From a virus: DNA of 31,219 nucleotides. The stretch covers positions 1-31,219 of IMG/VR virus record IMGVR_UViG_3300024999_001395; one strand, written 5' to 3'. A program made the translations under genes and the position numbers. Under the pieces are notes generated by a model, which had not been told where the DNA came from, ran no database searches, and was given only the letters and a program-made list of their open reading frames with translations. Shown here piece by piece: positions 1 through 7,346 of this stretch (its first letter is position 1; each line of letters begins with the position of its first letter).

Positions 1-32
1 CATAGCCCCGAACATAACACTTAGTATATGAC

Positions 33-455
33 TCATTTGAGATACCCCCTGTCGTAAAGCTTCTGCCTATGGTCCCTAAGCATCATCTCCATGTCTATCC
101 CATGTTTACTACACAGAGTATGAGCCATTGTTACTGCCGATTGAGCAACGTCAAACGCCTCCATAACCATGTTCATTTCTATATCTTCAACTATCTGCTC
201 TACCGCTTTGTCCGACTCTCCACTTTGCTGATGCCCTTTGCCGATTAGCGCAAGTAATTCGCCTAATTCTTCGATGAGTTTATTGGTGCATCCCTGTACT
301 GTAGGGGTTAGGTTGTTTAAGATGGGGAAGGTAATCCCTCGGCCACATGCAGACTCCCATTTTCCGTAACTCGTACCAGGCCCCTTGCACTCTCGACAGG
401 GTAACTCTCGTAATGAAAAATCTTCGTACTTGCATGTTTTGCACAATTTATCCAT
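33..455 (-). CDS. MazG-like NTP pyrophosphohydrolase with N-terminal Cys motif
   Basis: The 140-residue protein has a short Cys-rich head (CKTC near residue 5, then LPCREC) followed by an all-alpha segment with an EELGEL motif and a second acidic helix (EAFDVAQ), the pattern of the MazG/all-alpha NTP pyrophosphatase superfamily. Such enzymes hydrolyse (d)NTPs to monophosphates and are common in phage nucleotide-metabolism clusters. ATG start with a GGGGAG ribosome site 8 nt upstream. It overlaps the preceding 33-residue Cys-motif gene by 8 nt, and that gene carries the same LPCREC element. The superfamily assignment is by motif only; substrate unknown. Confidence 0.6.
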   Translation of the reverse strand: MDKLCKTCKYEDFSLRELPCRECKGPGTSYGKWESACGRGITFPILNNLTPTVQGCTNKLIEELGELLALIGKGHQQSGESDKAVEQIVEDIEMNMVMEAFDVAQSAVTMAHTLCSKHGIDMEMMLRDHRQKLYDRGYLK

Positions 456-549
456 TCGTCTTCTCCCCTTTTCCTACAGGCTTACACTCACGGCATGGCA
501 ATTCGATCAAATGCTTATACCGATGCTCACAATTTGCACACTTTTTCAT
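448..549 (-). CDS. 33-residue Cys-motif mini-protein
   Basis: A small zinc-knuckle-like protein beginning MKKCANCEHRY and containing LPCRECK, so four cysteines in C-x2-C ... C-x2-C spacing. A longer reading from 675 exists, but the ATG at 549 overlaps the TGA of the upstream HNH gene as ATGA, with an AGGATGG site just before it, so I choose this start. The motif repeats at the N-terminus of the next gene, which suggests a local duplication or a domain that occurs alone and fused. Metal binding is inferred; function unknown. Confidence 0.6.
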   Translation of the reverse strand: MKKCANCEHRYKHLIELPCRECKPVGKGEKTNG

Positions 550-1109
550 ATTACCCATCCTACTACTAAGTTTTTTGCGTTCCATCTCTCGATTAGCCAT
601 TGATCCCGACACCCTGTTACCTTCGCCAACTCCCTCATCATTGCAGAATACTCCGGGTAATATCTCTGCTGCCACGACTCCAAATAGGCCTGTATTTCGC
701 TTTTCCCCTTCTTGGGGTTATGAATCTCAGTATGGTCATCATTGCAAACGAGAGCTACGTTTTCCATTCGCTGAATGTATTCTGGTCTATATCTTGTGCT
801 TTGTTTAATTATGTGGTGGTGAGAATTAGCATTAACCTTTATACCCCTCATACCCATACACACCACACAATATCCTTCATCTCGTTCCTCAGCTTGCCTA
901 TACGCCTTTGCTTTTAGTTTTACTTTTACTGTGTTGTGTGATCCCTTTGGCTTACTTGGCTTTGGTTTTCTATTTGTTGGTTTATGCTTTGGCAAACTCA
1001 ATTCATCCCAAAACAAATCTGTTCTTCTCCGCGTCTCCTCTACCGCATCAAATTTATAGGCTACTCCGTATTTTTTTCTATTCCATTTAGATTTTCGTTG
1101 TAGGGACAT
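546..1109 (-). CDS. HNH endonuclease
   Basis: 187 residues. A basic Arg/Lys/Pro-rich N-terminal half (about residues 1-75) precedes a C-terminal HNH domain: Cys pair YCVVC, then HHHI, then N-x3-L-x-C and DHxxIHN. This is the classical zinc-ribbon-supported HNH nuclease arrangement (PF01844 type). In phages such proteins act as accessory or packaging-associated nucleases; the cleavage target cannot be read from the sequence. The start follows a GGGGG-rich site 10 nt upstream. It ends in an ATGA overlap with the Cys-motif mini-gene, so the two are probably translationally coupled. Confidence 0.8.
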   Translation of the reverse strand: MSLQRKSKWNRKKYGVAYKFDAVEETRRRTDLFWDELSLPKHKPTNRKPKPSKPKGSHNTVKVKLKAKAYRQAEERDEGYCVVCMGMRGIKVNANSHHHIIKQSTRYRPEYIQRMENVALVCNDDHTEIHNPKKGKSEIQAYLESWQQRYYPEYSAMMRELAKVTGCRDQWLIERWNAKNLVVGWVI

Positions 1110-1152
1110 TGAACTATTCCCCCTTTATTAACTTGCTATCTAACCACACACC

Positions 1153-1491
1153 TCACACAATCCTTAATATTAAATCGTACTTACACTCTAATAGTTTACG
1201 TTTAATTAAAAATGACTCTTTTTTTGCCGTTGCAGGGCTTTTTACGTCTTCATACTCGATCCTTCCGTCTGGATACTCAACCTTGAAGTCTGCGAAATAC
1301 TTGATAGCTATGATCTTTTTTCCGTCCTTCCTGCGGTATCCATCTTGAAGAATAAACATTGGTTGACATGAGAAATCCTTAACCCTTCCCATAGCCTTTA
1401 GTATCTTTAATTCACAGTATCTTTTTGACTCTTTTATCGAATCAAATTTTATTCCATCAATTACAGTTTTCTTTGCACCGTATTTACTCAT
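1153..1491 (-). CDS. DUF1064-family PD-(D/E)XK-like nuclease
   Basis: 112 residues that match the DUF1064 phage family from memory: it opens MSKYGAKK, has an early conserved Glu (DSIKESKR), then YFADFKVEYPDG and EYEDVKS. The Asp in ADF and the ExxDxK element fit a PD-(D/E)XK nuclease core. Such proteins are found in phage early regions and are thought to process branched or foreign DNA. The start codon shares ATGA with the stop of the upstream gene (1488-1491), indicating coupling. Confidence 0.75.
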   Translation of the reverse strand: MSKYGAKKTVIDGIKFDSIKESKRYCELKILKAMGRVKDFSCQPMFILQDGYRRKDGKKIIAIKYFADFKVEYPDGRIEYEDVKSPATAKKESFLIKRKLLECKYDLILRIV

Positions 1492-1973
1492 GCTTTATCC
1501 TCCATGGCTAGAAGTGCAGCTAGGCATATGGCGTGAGGTGCTGTTTTTGAATCAACACTAAATAATCTTCCGTCTTCCATCTCGATACCGCACAACCAAG
1601 CTAATGAGTCAGGATATACCATCTGACCACATGGTCCTTTTGGCGTTGTATTTGGTCCGTAATTTCCCCAAAATATTCTTATATCTCCATAACCACGTAT
1701 TTCCTTACGCTTGATCTTCTCGACCACTTCCCACGCTGCCGATATATCTGTTGAAAACGGTTCTGGTTCAACCATTTTCCATGCCGAACAATCTTCCTTT
1801 TTTAAGCCAATTTCATCCAAATCCTCCGCTATTGAGCAATCATGAATATTATTTTCCAAGCAGCAATTTTCCTCAAAACAACCATCAATATGGCACATAT
1901 ATTTAGTTTCAAAAAACTTAGCTCGAATTAATTCGTCCAATTCTCTTCCTGGCTCCAACTCTCTAACGTCCAT
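1488..1973 (-). CDS. Phage ABA-sandwich domain protein
   Basis: 161 residues. The N-terminus (ELDELIRAKFF) and the C-terminal block (FSTDISAAWEVVEKI ... APHAICLAALLAME) match the phage ABA-sandwich family, small proteins widespread in Firmicute phage early regions with unknown function. A Cys-rich insert (about residues 27-46, with CHIDGC, NCC and DC) is an extra here and might bind metal. An AAGAGGG-type ribosome site precedes the ATG. About 90 nt without a gene separate it from the upstream DUF3310 gene; I saw nothing structured there. Confidence 0.7.
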   Translation of the reverse strand: MDVRELEPGRELDELIRAKFFETKYMCHIDGCFEENCCLENNIHDCSIAEDLDEIGLKKEDCSAWKMVEPEPFSTDISAAWEVVEKIKRKEIRGYGDIRIFWGNYGPNTTPKGPCGQMVYPDSLAWLCGIEMEDGRLFSVDSKTAPHAICLAALLAMEDKA

Positions 1974-2063
1974 TCTAGCCCTCTTCCTTTCTCTACCCTT
2001 CCAATTATACCCCTAACTCGTTTGCTCTCGTCCTAGACCCCTTCTAGCCCCTCTAACACGCTA

Positions 2064-2354
2064 TTACATACCCATGTCTCGTAACTCCTCAAAGGTCTTT
2101 TCCTCTTTTTCCTTCTTCAACTTCGAGCCACACAAAATATGTGAGTAGTCTGTTATCTTTTTAAGATCCTCAAGGTTCTGAGTCTTTTTGAATCTCGCTG
2201 CGTATTTGATGATGTTTGCTAGACAAAAGTCCTCGATAAATCCCTTGGCAATAATAAGATCCAATGGTTCCACCTTATCCCCTGCTTTGTAATGTTCAGA
2301 TCCCTCAGTAGCGCAATACTGTTTACCTGCTTCTCTTAGTTCATAAACGCTCAT
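2064..2354 (-). CDS. DUF3310 (SaV-like) protein
   Basis: 96 residues beginning MSVYELREAG. The core HYKAGDKVEPLDLI ... GFIEDFCLANIIKYAARF followed by a Lys/Asp-rich helix is the DUF3310 signature (nucleotide-kinase-like family frequent in phages). An earlier ATG at 2375 is in frame, but the ATG at 2354 overlaps the upstream TGA as ATGA and has GGAGAG 8 nt ahead, so I prefer it. Biochemical role not established. Confidence 0.75.
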   Translation of the reverse strand: MSVYELREAGKQYCATEGSEHYKAGDKVEPLDLIIAKGFIEDFCLANIIKYAARFKKTQNLEDLKKITDYSHILCGSKLKKEKEEKTFEELRDMGM

Positions 2355-2647
2355 ATTACAACTCTCCTCATCCATGGGTTTATTTGCTCTCTCGGTTCCT
2401 TCTTTGGCTCCCTCGATACTATTTCTCTTATGCCCTGATCAATCTCAGCGTTTTTAACATAATGATGCTTTACCCTCTCTACGATTGGTTTTCTTCCGCT
2501 ACTCAACCACTTTTGATGCGTACGCAATGCCCAACGACTAAACCCTATAGCCTCCGAAAAATCCTGCTCTGTTTTATATTCCGCTCTCGCCTTATCGTAT
2601 TGCTTTTGCGTTGGGTACTTCTCCCTGAGTTCCGCCTGTTTGCTCAT
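2351..2647 (-). CDS. Hypothetical protein with HTH-like segment
   Basis: 98 residues, highly charged. The middle (DFSEAIGFSRWALRTHQKW) could form a helix-turn-helix, as in adaptor proteins that bind DNA. The start at 2647 is well supported by AAAGGAGGAGAGC directly before the ATG, although this site lies inside the preceding gene and gives an unusually long 56-nt overlap. No family recognised; it sits with DNA-metabolism genes and may act as a regulator. Confidence 0.6.
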   Translation of the reverse strand: MSKQAELREKYPTQKQYDKARAEYKTEQDFSEAIGFSRWALRTHQKWLSSGRKPIVERVKHHYVKNAEIDQGIREIVSREPKKEPREQINPWMRRVVI

Positions 2648-3158
2648 GCTCTCCTCCTTTTACATACTGCGGACGTTTTTTTCTCGTCGCTATGCCGTAT
2701 TCATTTTTTATTATGTGAGTTATATCAGTCCTGGACATTACCGGGATTGTCGAGGCATCCTCTATGCTCCATCCGTTATAAAGTCTTTGCCTAAAGGTTG
2801 CATAGGCTATACCGTTCTTCTCTGCTTTTTCCAAAGTCTCTATAGGGTATTTCCTGCGGCCCTTTGCGATCCTTGATAGGTTTTTTCTCCTGTCTATCAG
2901 GGGTTGAGTAATAGCTCGCTCTACTTCCCATTCCCATTTGTTGATTCTTTTTCGTAGTGTTTCGTAGCATATGCCGTTTTTCGCTGCTCTTTCTCGCCAC
3001 TCTTTAAGAATGGGTATCTGCTGTCTAGGTGGTTTAGTTGTGGCCGTTTTCATATCCCACGCTAAACCTCTTATGCGCTGCTCTAAGGTTCCTTTGCTTA
3101 TTCCGTTTTGTTCTGCTGTTTTGTAGTCTTCAGGAGAGATATAAAAGCTATAACTCAT
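2592..3158 (-). CDS. Triple-repeat HTH-like protein
   Basis: 188 residues with three tandem repeats of roughly 45 residues. Each follows A-x2-NGI-x3-T-h-x2-R-h ... W-x-h-x2-A-x-T-x-P, for example AEQNGISKGTLEQRI, AAKNGICYETLRKRI and AEKNGIAYATFRQRL. The repeat resembles short DNA-binding HTH units seen in phage regulators and homing nucleases. The basic C-terminal tail overlaps the next gene by 56 nt. GGAGG lies 8 nt before the ATG. Sequence-specific DNA binding through three adjacent HTH units is my inference; target unknown. Confidence 0.65.
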   Translation of the reverse strand: MSYSFYISPEDYKTAEQNGISKGTLEQRIRGLAWDMKTATTKPPRQQIPILKEWRERAAKNGICYETLRKRINKWEWEVERAITQPLIDRRKNLSRIAKGRRKYPIETLEKAEKNGIAYATFRQRLYNGWSIEDASTIPVMSRTDITHIIKNEYGIATRKKRPQYVKGGEHEQTGGTQGEVPNAKAIR

Positions 3159-3501
3159 CCGATTCCCTCCGTAACCTCACGCCGCAAAAATCCATCATCC
3201 TTTTGCATATCGGGCAAGGTGTAGGGTCCGGGTCTTTATCGCATACTAGATATAGTTCAGCCTCTTGATATGTTTCCATCCTTGTCAGTAGTGCCATTTG
3301 TTCTGCGTGTACGCTCCGGCATTCCGCATAGTCACCAACGTTATGTGCAATACCTTCTCTAGCGCAGGTAGTACATCCCTCTAGGCTCTTGTTGTACCCT
3401 GTTGCTATAATCCTGTTGTCACACACTATTACACAGGCGTAATGGCGTTTTAGACAGTTGCTAAGTGGTAGCATTGTTCTGGCGCAATCCCAGTAATTCA
3501 T
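3148..3501 (-). CDS. Deoxycytidylate deaminase-like protein
   Basis: 117 residues from the ATG at 3501. Zinc-deaminase signature: HAE at residues 65-67 and PCPIC at about 95-99, with supporting cysteines (CTTC, AEC). The family converts dCMP to dUMP, feeding dTTP synthesis; phage versions often sit beside MazG and DNA-replication genes as here. It is shorter than the usual roughly 150 residues, so it is a minimal version. A TTG three bases upstream is possible, but AGGAGAGG is better spaced for the ATG. The start overlaps the stop of a 33-residue ORF (TGATG). Confidence 0.8.
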   Translation of the reverse strand: MNYWDCARTMLPLSNCLKRHYACVIVCDNRIIATGYNKSLEGCTTCAREGIAHNVGDYAECRSVHAEQMALLTRMETYQEAELYLVCDKDPDPTPCPICKRMMDFCGVRLRRESDEL

Positions 3502-3602
3502 CAAACCCTCTCCTTTGCTATCCTTTCGTGTTCTTGCGGATCTCTTGTAGAGATTAGTTTTATTATCTTTTTCACAATCTTTATAAAATCATCGTCTGAC
3601 AT
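3501..3602 (-). CDS. Possible 33-residue ORF
   Basis: A small reading frame (MSDDDFIKIVKKIIKL ... AKERV) fills the gap between the primase-helicase and the deaminase. Its TGA overlaps the deaminase ATG as TGATG. It is acidic at the start, then an amphipathic basic helix. The ribosome site is weak (CGGAA close by, or GAGGGGGTGA 12 nt upstream), so translation is uncertain. Confidence 0.4.
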   Translation of the reverse strand: MSDDDFIKIVKKIIKLISTRDPQEHERIAKERV

Positions 3603-3622
3603 TTCCGTTTCTTGTCACCCCC

Positions 3623-5446
3623 TCAATTCCATGGTAGTTCTTCCTGCGCTGCTTTTTCTCTCTCAATAATTTCTTCCCAGCCATATTTTTTACGCTCGTT
3701 TGTGCTGCCATTAAAAAACCTCAATGTCTTCTGGCTAAAGTAGAACTTGAATACTTTGCGCTGCCCCACTTCCCGATCTTTTAGACTTGTTATGAGCGCA
3801 TCACACCCACCTTCGGTCCACACTCTTTCTACCGCAATTATGTTGTCTGCTTTATTTGGGATATTATTACTGCCGGATATGTCCGTTTTTTCGAGGTTCC
3901 CTTCTTCCCCGGTGAGTTCGCCTTTTATCTTGTTCGGATGGCATACCAGGACTATGTGTACTTTGTTATTAATAGCGAAAAACTTACACCTCTGAACGAA
4001 GTTCGCCTGATCGCTGTTTAGGCTATCCGCTTTCTCCTCAAGTTTTGACATTAGGTTATCAATGATGAATAGCTTTACTCCGTACTTTCTTGCAGCCAAC
4101 TCCATCAACTCAAAGAACTTGTCCAAGTCGTTTGCGACGTTTTCCTCTTTCCTGTCGAATAGGTAAAATAGTCCTTCGTGCCATTCCTTTATCCGCTTAA
4201 TGATCTCCGGCTTAATCACTTCAATGATTTTGTACTTGGTTTGTACTTGGTCCATGTACTCTTTTTTATTGCCTACTATTTGCTTATAAAGCCAATCTTG
4301 TATCTTGTATTCGCTCATTTCCCCTGAATAGAGGAACGTTTTAACTTGTCTCTCTATGCAATGGGCTATAACCTGACTAATAAAGGTTGTCTTACCTTCC
4401 CCATTCCTGCCGAATACAACGGTTAAATCTTTCTCTTTCCAATCCCCCACATAGCTGTCATAACCGTAAAAACCTGTCTCAATTCCATCATCTGCCGTTG
4501 CTGCGTACTCAACATGAGCCATATCTAACATTCCACTTGGCATTTCGTTTATTGCTCTCTGTATAGTTTCAAGAACCTTTTCTGGACCATGCTTATAAAG
4601 TACTTCGTTTGCATCTTTAAGTTTATCTGCCACAATCACTTTTACGTTTTTAAGTCGCGTCCTGATATTCTCTGCAAACTCTAGCCCCGGCTTATCATTG
4701 TCAGCCCAAACTATGATCTCTCGGCCCTTTAACCATTCCCAACAGGTTTCTATCCAGGTAAGGTTATTTGCTCCGCTTGGTGCGCTTACTACGTTGTGAT
4801 AGCCAGATTGCCATATTGCCATAGCATCGGGTTGGCCTTCCGTAATTAAAAGTGGTTTCCCCTTTTCAATATGGTCCATCCCCCATAGTAAAGGTTCTGT
4901 GTTTTTCTCACACCCTCCCTTGAATCCCCTCGCCCTAATCTCCCTATAGGTAACGTGTATTAATTCAGTGTCTTGTTCTCTGTAATATGGGAAAACATAG
5001 ACATTAGCTCCGTTCCACGTTGATTCCCTAACTCCCCACGCATCCAACGTATCCTTCGTTATCTTCCGTACTGCCATTAGATCAATTGCTTCCTGCGATA
5101 AGTCTCTGTACTTTATTTTAGGTAAGTCATATGCTTTCTTAACCGCTCGGTTACTCGGTGCGAATACGTTCAACTCTGTTTGTCCTGTTAAATCCATGAC
5201 TTTCTCCTTCGCTTGAATAAAACTCATGCCCTCAAATTCTGTGTAGTAGCGATAGATGTCGATCTTCTCTCCGCAAGCGTGACATCTCCACATAAGACCA
5301 TTCTTAAACCATGACATTGAAGGTGTTTTCTCTGAATGCAGAGGACAAAGGATCATGCCGGATTTATTAGGGCTAAGATTTAAGCCTGTTGATATGATCT
5401 CCCTTGCGCTCTGGCCTAGCAGTTCTTTTAGGTCCTTGCTTTCCAT
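3623..5446 (-). CDS. Bifunctional primase-helicase (T7 gp4 type)
   Basis: 607 residues. Order of domains: zinc-binding primase element (C34, H37, C55, C58), TOPRIM core (ITEGQPDA with E203, and WADND with D249 and D251), then a DnaB-like RecA fold with Walker A GRNGEGKT at 346-353, a Walker B-like LFIIDN and the H4-like VLVCHPNK. It should unwind the fork 5'-3' and lay lagging-strand primers, so no separate primase is needed. All key residues appear present. It directly follows the replisome organizer gene (stop TAG abuts the ATG). Together they form the lytic replication unit. Confidence 0.92.
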   Translation of the reverse strand: MESKDLKELLGQSAREIISTGLNLSPNKSGMILCPLHSEKTPSMSWFKNGLMWRCHACGEKIDIYRYYTEFEGMSFIQAKEKVMDLTGQTELNVFAPSNRAVKKAYDLPKIKYRDLSQEAIDLMAVRKITKDTLDAWGVRESTWNGANVYVFPYYREQDTELIHVTYREIRARGFKGGCEKNTEPLLWGMDHIEKGKPLLITEGQPDAMAIWQSGYHNVVSAPSGANNLTWIETCWEWLKGREIIVWADNDKPGLEFAENIRTRLKNVKVIVADKLKDANEVLYKHGPEKVLETIQRAINEMPSGMLDMAHVEYAATADDGIETGFYGYDSYVGDWKEKDLTVVFGRNGEGKTTFISQVIAHCIERQVKTFLYSGEMSEYKIQDWLYKQIVGNKKEYMDQVQTKYKIIEVIKPEIIKRIKEWHEGLFYLFDRKEENVANDLDKFFELMELAARKYGVKLFIIDNLMSKLEEKADSLNSDQANFVQRCKFFAINNKVHIVLVCHPNKIKGELTGEEGNLEKTDISGSNNIPNKADNIIAVERVWTEGGCDALITSLKDREVGQRKVFKFYFSQKTLRFFNGSTNERKKYGWEEIIEREKAAQEELPWN

Positions 5447-6238
5447 CTACATATCATCCCTTCTTATTCCGGCTCCCTCACCCTCCGTTACTCCGATTCT
5501 TCCTCTTAATGGCCTATCCAATGTTTTTTCATTTAAATACCCTTCAAACTTTGTGCCGAATAGCGTCTCTGGTCTGAGGAATTTACCCATATCTGTATTC
5601 GACCAACTTGCTACTTTTTTATCAATCACGCTTTTAAAATCGTCAATTCGGAATCCTTCGTTCCATCTTGCTTTTATTAAGTCTCTTGTCTTTGCTGTTG
5701 TTGACTTGTACTTAGATGCTGTCTCAAGGTTTAAGTAGGTAACTATTTCAGCGTATGGTATATGTTCTATATCTTTATCTAGTTCTTTATCTAGTTCTGT
5801 TGCGTTACCTTGCGTTACCGTAACGTTACATGTAGCGTTACCCCCTGCTAGTTGTTTTTGTTTCTCCCTGTGAGCTGAAACCCTAGCTCTAGTCTGTTCC
5901 CTGATCTTCTCTAACCCATCAATATTTTGATATTCACCCCAGTTCTTTATATAGATAACTTCGTCAAATACTTCAATCATGGAGAATTTTTGAAGAGTTA
6001 TAATCGCTAACCTAATAACCGATACCTCGAAATCAAATTCTACCGCTAAGTCTTCTGCCTTAAATGGTATCGTGTCGGTTAAATATAAGGCTCCGTTTTT
6101 ATTGCTCTCTCCGGCCTGTGCTAGAAGGAAAACCCATATTAAGATGATGCTGTTTCCCTCTGGAAGAGTGCGTATACGCTTTATTTTCTTATTACTGACC
6201 ATGTTTGTGTAAATCTTTATCCACTTAACATCTGCCAT
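5447..6238 (-). CDS. Phage replisome organizer / replication initiator
   Basis: 263 residues. The N-terminus (WIKIYTNMVSNKKIKRIRTLPEG) is the phage replisome organizer winged-helix domain; the C-terminal part (about 165-240: YLN ... TRDLIKARWNEGF ... FLRPETLFGTKFEGYLN) matches the conserved phage replication C-terminal domain (TIGR02220 type). Such proteins bind origin repeats, often inside their own gene, and load the helicase. Here the linker region carries clustered CGTTAC elements (see repeat entry). The ATG lies within the end of the upstream HNH gene, with only a weak GGAAATGAG site, suggesting coupling. Confidence 0.88.
   Translation of the reverse strand: MADVKWIKIYTNMVSNKKIKRIRTLPEGNSIILIWVFLLAQAGESNKNGALYLTDTIPFKAEDLAVEFDFEVSVIRLAIITLQKFSMIEVFDEVIYIKNWGEYQNIDGLEKIREQTRARVSAHREKQKQLAGGNATCNVTVTQGNATELDKELDKDIEHIPYAEIVTYLNLETASKYKSTTAKTRDLIKARWNEGFRIDDFKSVIDKKVASWSNTDMGKFLRPETLFGTKFEGYLNEKTLDRPLRGRIGVTEGEGAGIRRDDM
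5772..5842. repeat. Origin-like repeat cluster inside replisome organizer gene
   Basis: Plus-strand reading: two perfect tandem copies of TCTTTATCTAGT (5772-5783, 5784-5795), then CGTTAC at 5803, 5813, 5824 and 5836, plus the inverted GTAACG at 5820. GTAACGTTAC (5820-5829) is a perfect 10-bp palindrome. That is five copies of a hexamer in about 40 bp, in the variable linker between the two protein domains. Initiators of this family commonly bind repeats in their own gene, so this is the likely lytic origin; binding is inferred. Confidence 0.55.
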
Positions 6239-6758
6239 TTGAAACGCTCATTTCCATCGCCTCAAGCGAACCCGGCATATTAAAGGCTCTTGCAAATCTC
6301 GAAGCTTCAATGGCATCCTCAAGTAATGCGTAACGACCGAAATACATTTGCTGTCCATTTACCGTGAAATACACAGCCCATTTTCCGTCTTGCCATCCAA
6401 CATTCCTTGCTCCGCTTGTATTATTAGAACTTAGTTGTTTGCGGTTTTGCATATTTTCGGCATTAGTTACTATCCTGAGGTTTTCTCTCCTGTTGTCCAA
6501 ACTGTCATGGTTTATATGATCTATTTTGATTTCCCCTCGTGCTCCTGCTATCCAACGGTGTAAATAAATCTTCTTGTACCTGAAGCCCTTGACGTAATAT
6601 TGATTTACCTCATCAGTAAAGTTTGCGTACCATGTATTAGGAAACTCTTTAACTCGTTCTAGGTCGCTTGTGCTAATTAGCGTTTGCAAAGGTTCCTTAT
6701 CTCGTCTAGGCAAGTAAATTACAGTGGTATCACCAATTGTTTCATAGTGATTTTTCAT
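6225..6758 (-). CDS. HNH-AP2 homing endonuclease (copy 1)
   Basis: 177 residues. HNH core: H67 (LHRWI), DHINH at 80-84, then DNR-x3-NLR and N-x2-N. It is followed by an AP2-type DNA-binding domain at about 115-160 (GARNVGWQDGKWAVYF ... FGRYALLEDAIEA). Free-standing enzymes of this kind cut alleles lacking them and spread by repair. It is wedged between an RHH gene (17-nt overlap) and the replisome organizer (14-nt overlap), and has its own good ribosome site (GGAGGGG). Same architecture as the gene at 10634-11152. Confidence 0.88.
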   Translation of the reverse strand: MKNHYETIGDTTVIYLPRRDKEPLQTLISTSDLERVKEFPNTWYANFTDEVNQYYVKGFRYKKIYLHRWIAGARGEIKIDHINHDSLDNRRENLRIVTNAENMQNRKQLSSNNTSGARNVGWQDGKWAVYFTVNGQQMYFGRYALLEDAIEASRFARAFNMPGSLEAMEMSVSNGRC

Positions 6759-6933
6759 TAAACCCCTCCGTTTCCATTACTCCTTTTTCTGTCTGTAACT
6801 TTTCTAATTCCCTTCCCTTCCTCGCAAGGTAAACAACTTGATTAGAAAACGATCTCTGTTGCTCTTTAGATAAGTTTATTAATTCCTTGTGAAGCTCTTC
6901 GTCTATAGTGATTGTGGTTCTAACTGTTGCCAT
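6742..6933 (-). CDS. RHH (Arc/CopG-like) repressor, leftward
   Basis: 63 residues. N-terminal RTTITIDEELHKELINLS is a ribbon-helix-helix strand plus helix; QRSFSNQVVYLARKG forms the second helix. First gene of the replication operon, with a GGAG site. By my count it is identical at about 22 of the first 40 residues to the divergent 52-residue RHH protein at 7087-7245. A 20-bp sequence inside its promoter recurs 41 bp away, so it probably represses itself and its partner. C-terminal residues overlap the HNH start. Confidence 0.8.
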   Translation of the reverse strand: MATVRTTITIDEELHKELINLSKEQQRSFSNQVVYLARKGRELEKLQTEKGVMETEGFNEKSL

Positions 6934-6968
6934 CGTTAGGCTCCTTTCTACAACTTGTCCATGTGATA

Positions 6969-6997
6969 ATTATATCATCATTCTGCATACTTTTCAA
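6969..6997 (-). promoter_or_regulatory. Promoter of the replication operon
   Basis: On the minus strand, TTGAAA (-35, at 6997-6992) and TATAAT (-10, at 6974-6969) are separated by 17 bp, a strong sigma-A-type promoter reading toward the RHH gene at 6933. The spacer coincides with the first direct-repeat operator (6973-6992). Confidence 0.7.
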
Positions 6998-7033
6998 TAA
7001 TTTTGTTCTAATTTATCATCGTTGTGCATACTT
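6973..7033. promoter_or_regulatory. Paired direct-repeat operators for the RHH switch
   Basis: TATCATCATTCTGCATACTT (6973-6992) and TATCATCGTTGTGCATACTT (7014-7033) match at 18 of 20 bases and are 41 bp apart, about four helical turns. The first sits between the -10 and -35 of the leftward promoter; the second abuts the rightward promoter. Binding by one or both RHH proteins is inferred from position. Confidence 0.6.
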
Positions 7034-7035
7034 AC

Positions 7036-7064
7036 TTAGTTTAATGGTTATACTATGTTATAAT
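7036..7064 (+). promoter_or_regulatory. Promoter of the rightward RHH gene
   Basis: TATAAT at 7059-7064 preceded by TG one base earlier (extended -10). The -35 region (TTAGTT, 7036-7041) is poor, so activity may rest on the extended -10. It lies directly beside the second operator repeat. Confidence 0.6.
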
Positions 7065-7086
7065 CAGTGAATTGGAGGTGTTAAGC

Positions 7087-7245
7087 GTGGCTAAAGTAAG
7101 AACTACGATTACTCTTGATGATGAATTATTAAAGGCTGTAACTGAACTATCTGAAGAAGAAGAACGCTCCATCTCTCAGCAGATCGTTTATTTCATCAAA
7201 CTAGGCTTAGAAACACATAAGAAGAAGGATCGTAGGGAGGATTAA
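7087..7245 (+). CDS. RHH (Arc/CopG-like) repressor, rightward
   Basis: 52 residues, GTG start with GGAGGTG 4-5 nt upstream. It begins MAKVRTTITLDDELLKAV and has a second helix around SISQQIVYFIKLG, so it is a short ribbon-helix-helix protein and a close paralogue of the oppositely oriented 63-residue protein. It is alone on the plus strand inside the leftward early region, with its own promoter and terminator, which fits a regulatory insert that controls when replication genes are expressed. Too short for many gene finders. Confidence 0.75.
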   Translation: MAKVRTTITLDDELLKAVTELSEEEERSISQQIVYFIKLGLETHKKKDRRED

Positions 7246-7261
7246 CTCCCTACTTTTTTTT
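7232..7261 (+). terminator. Intrinsic terminator after rightward RHH gene
   Basis: Stem GTAGGGAG (7232-7239) / CTCCCTAC (7246-7253) with a 6-nt loop, followed by eight T residues. It overlaps the last codons of the RHH gene. Confidence 0.85.
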
Positions 7262-7346
7262 ATCAAATTTAGTTCTATCCCTCTTACTCTCTACATAGGA
7301 TGTAGGTTAGGGTAGTTTTTGGAGAGGGTAAAAAATAAAAAGGTTA

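Noticed and set aside
347-1348. Several plus-strand reading frames of 60-150 codons
   Set aside because: They lie opposite well-supported minus-strand genes, lack ribosome sites and have low-complexity hydrophobic translations typical of antisense frames.
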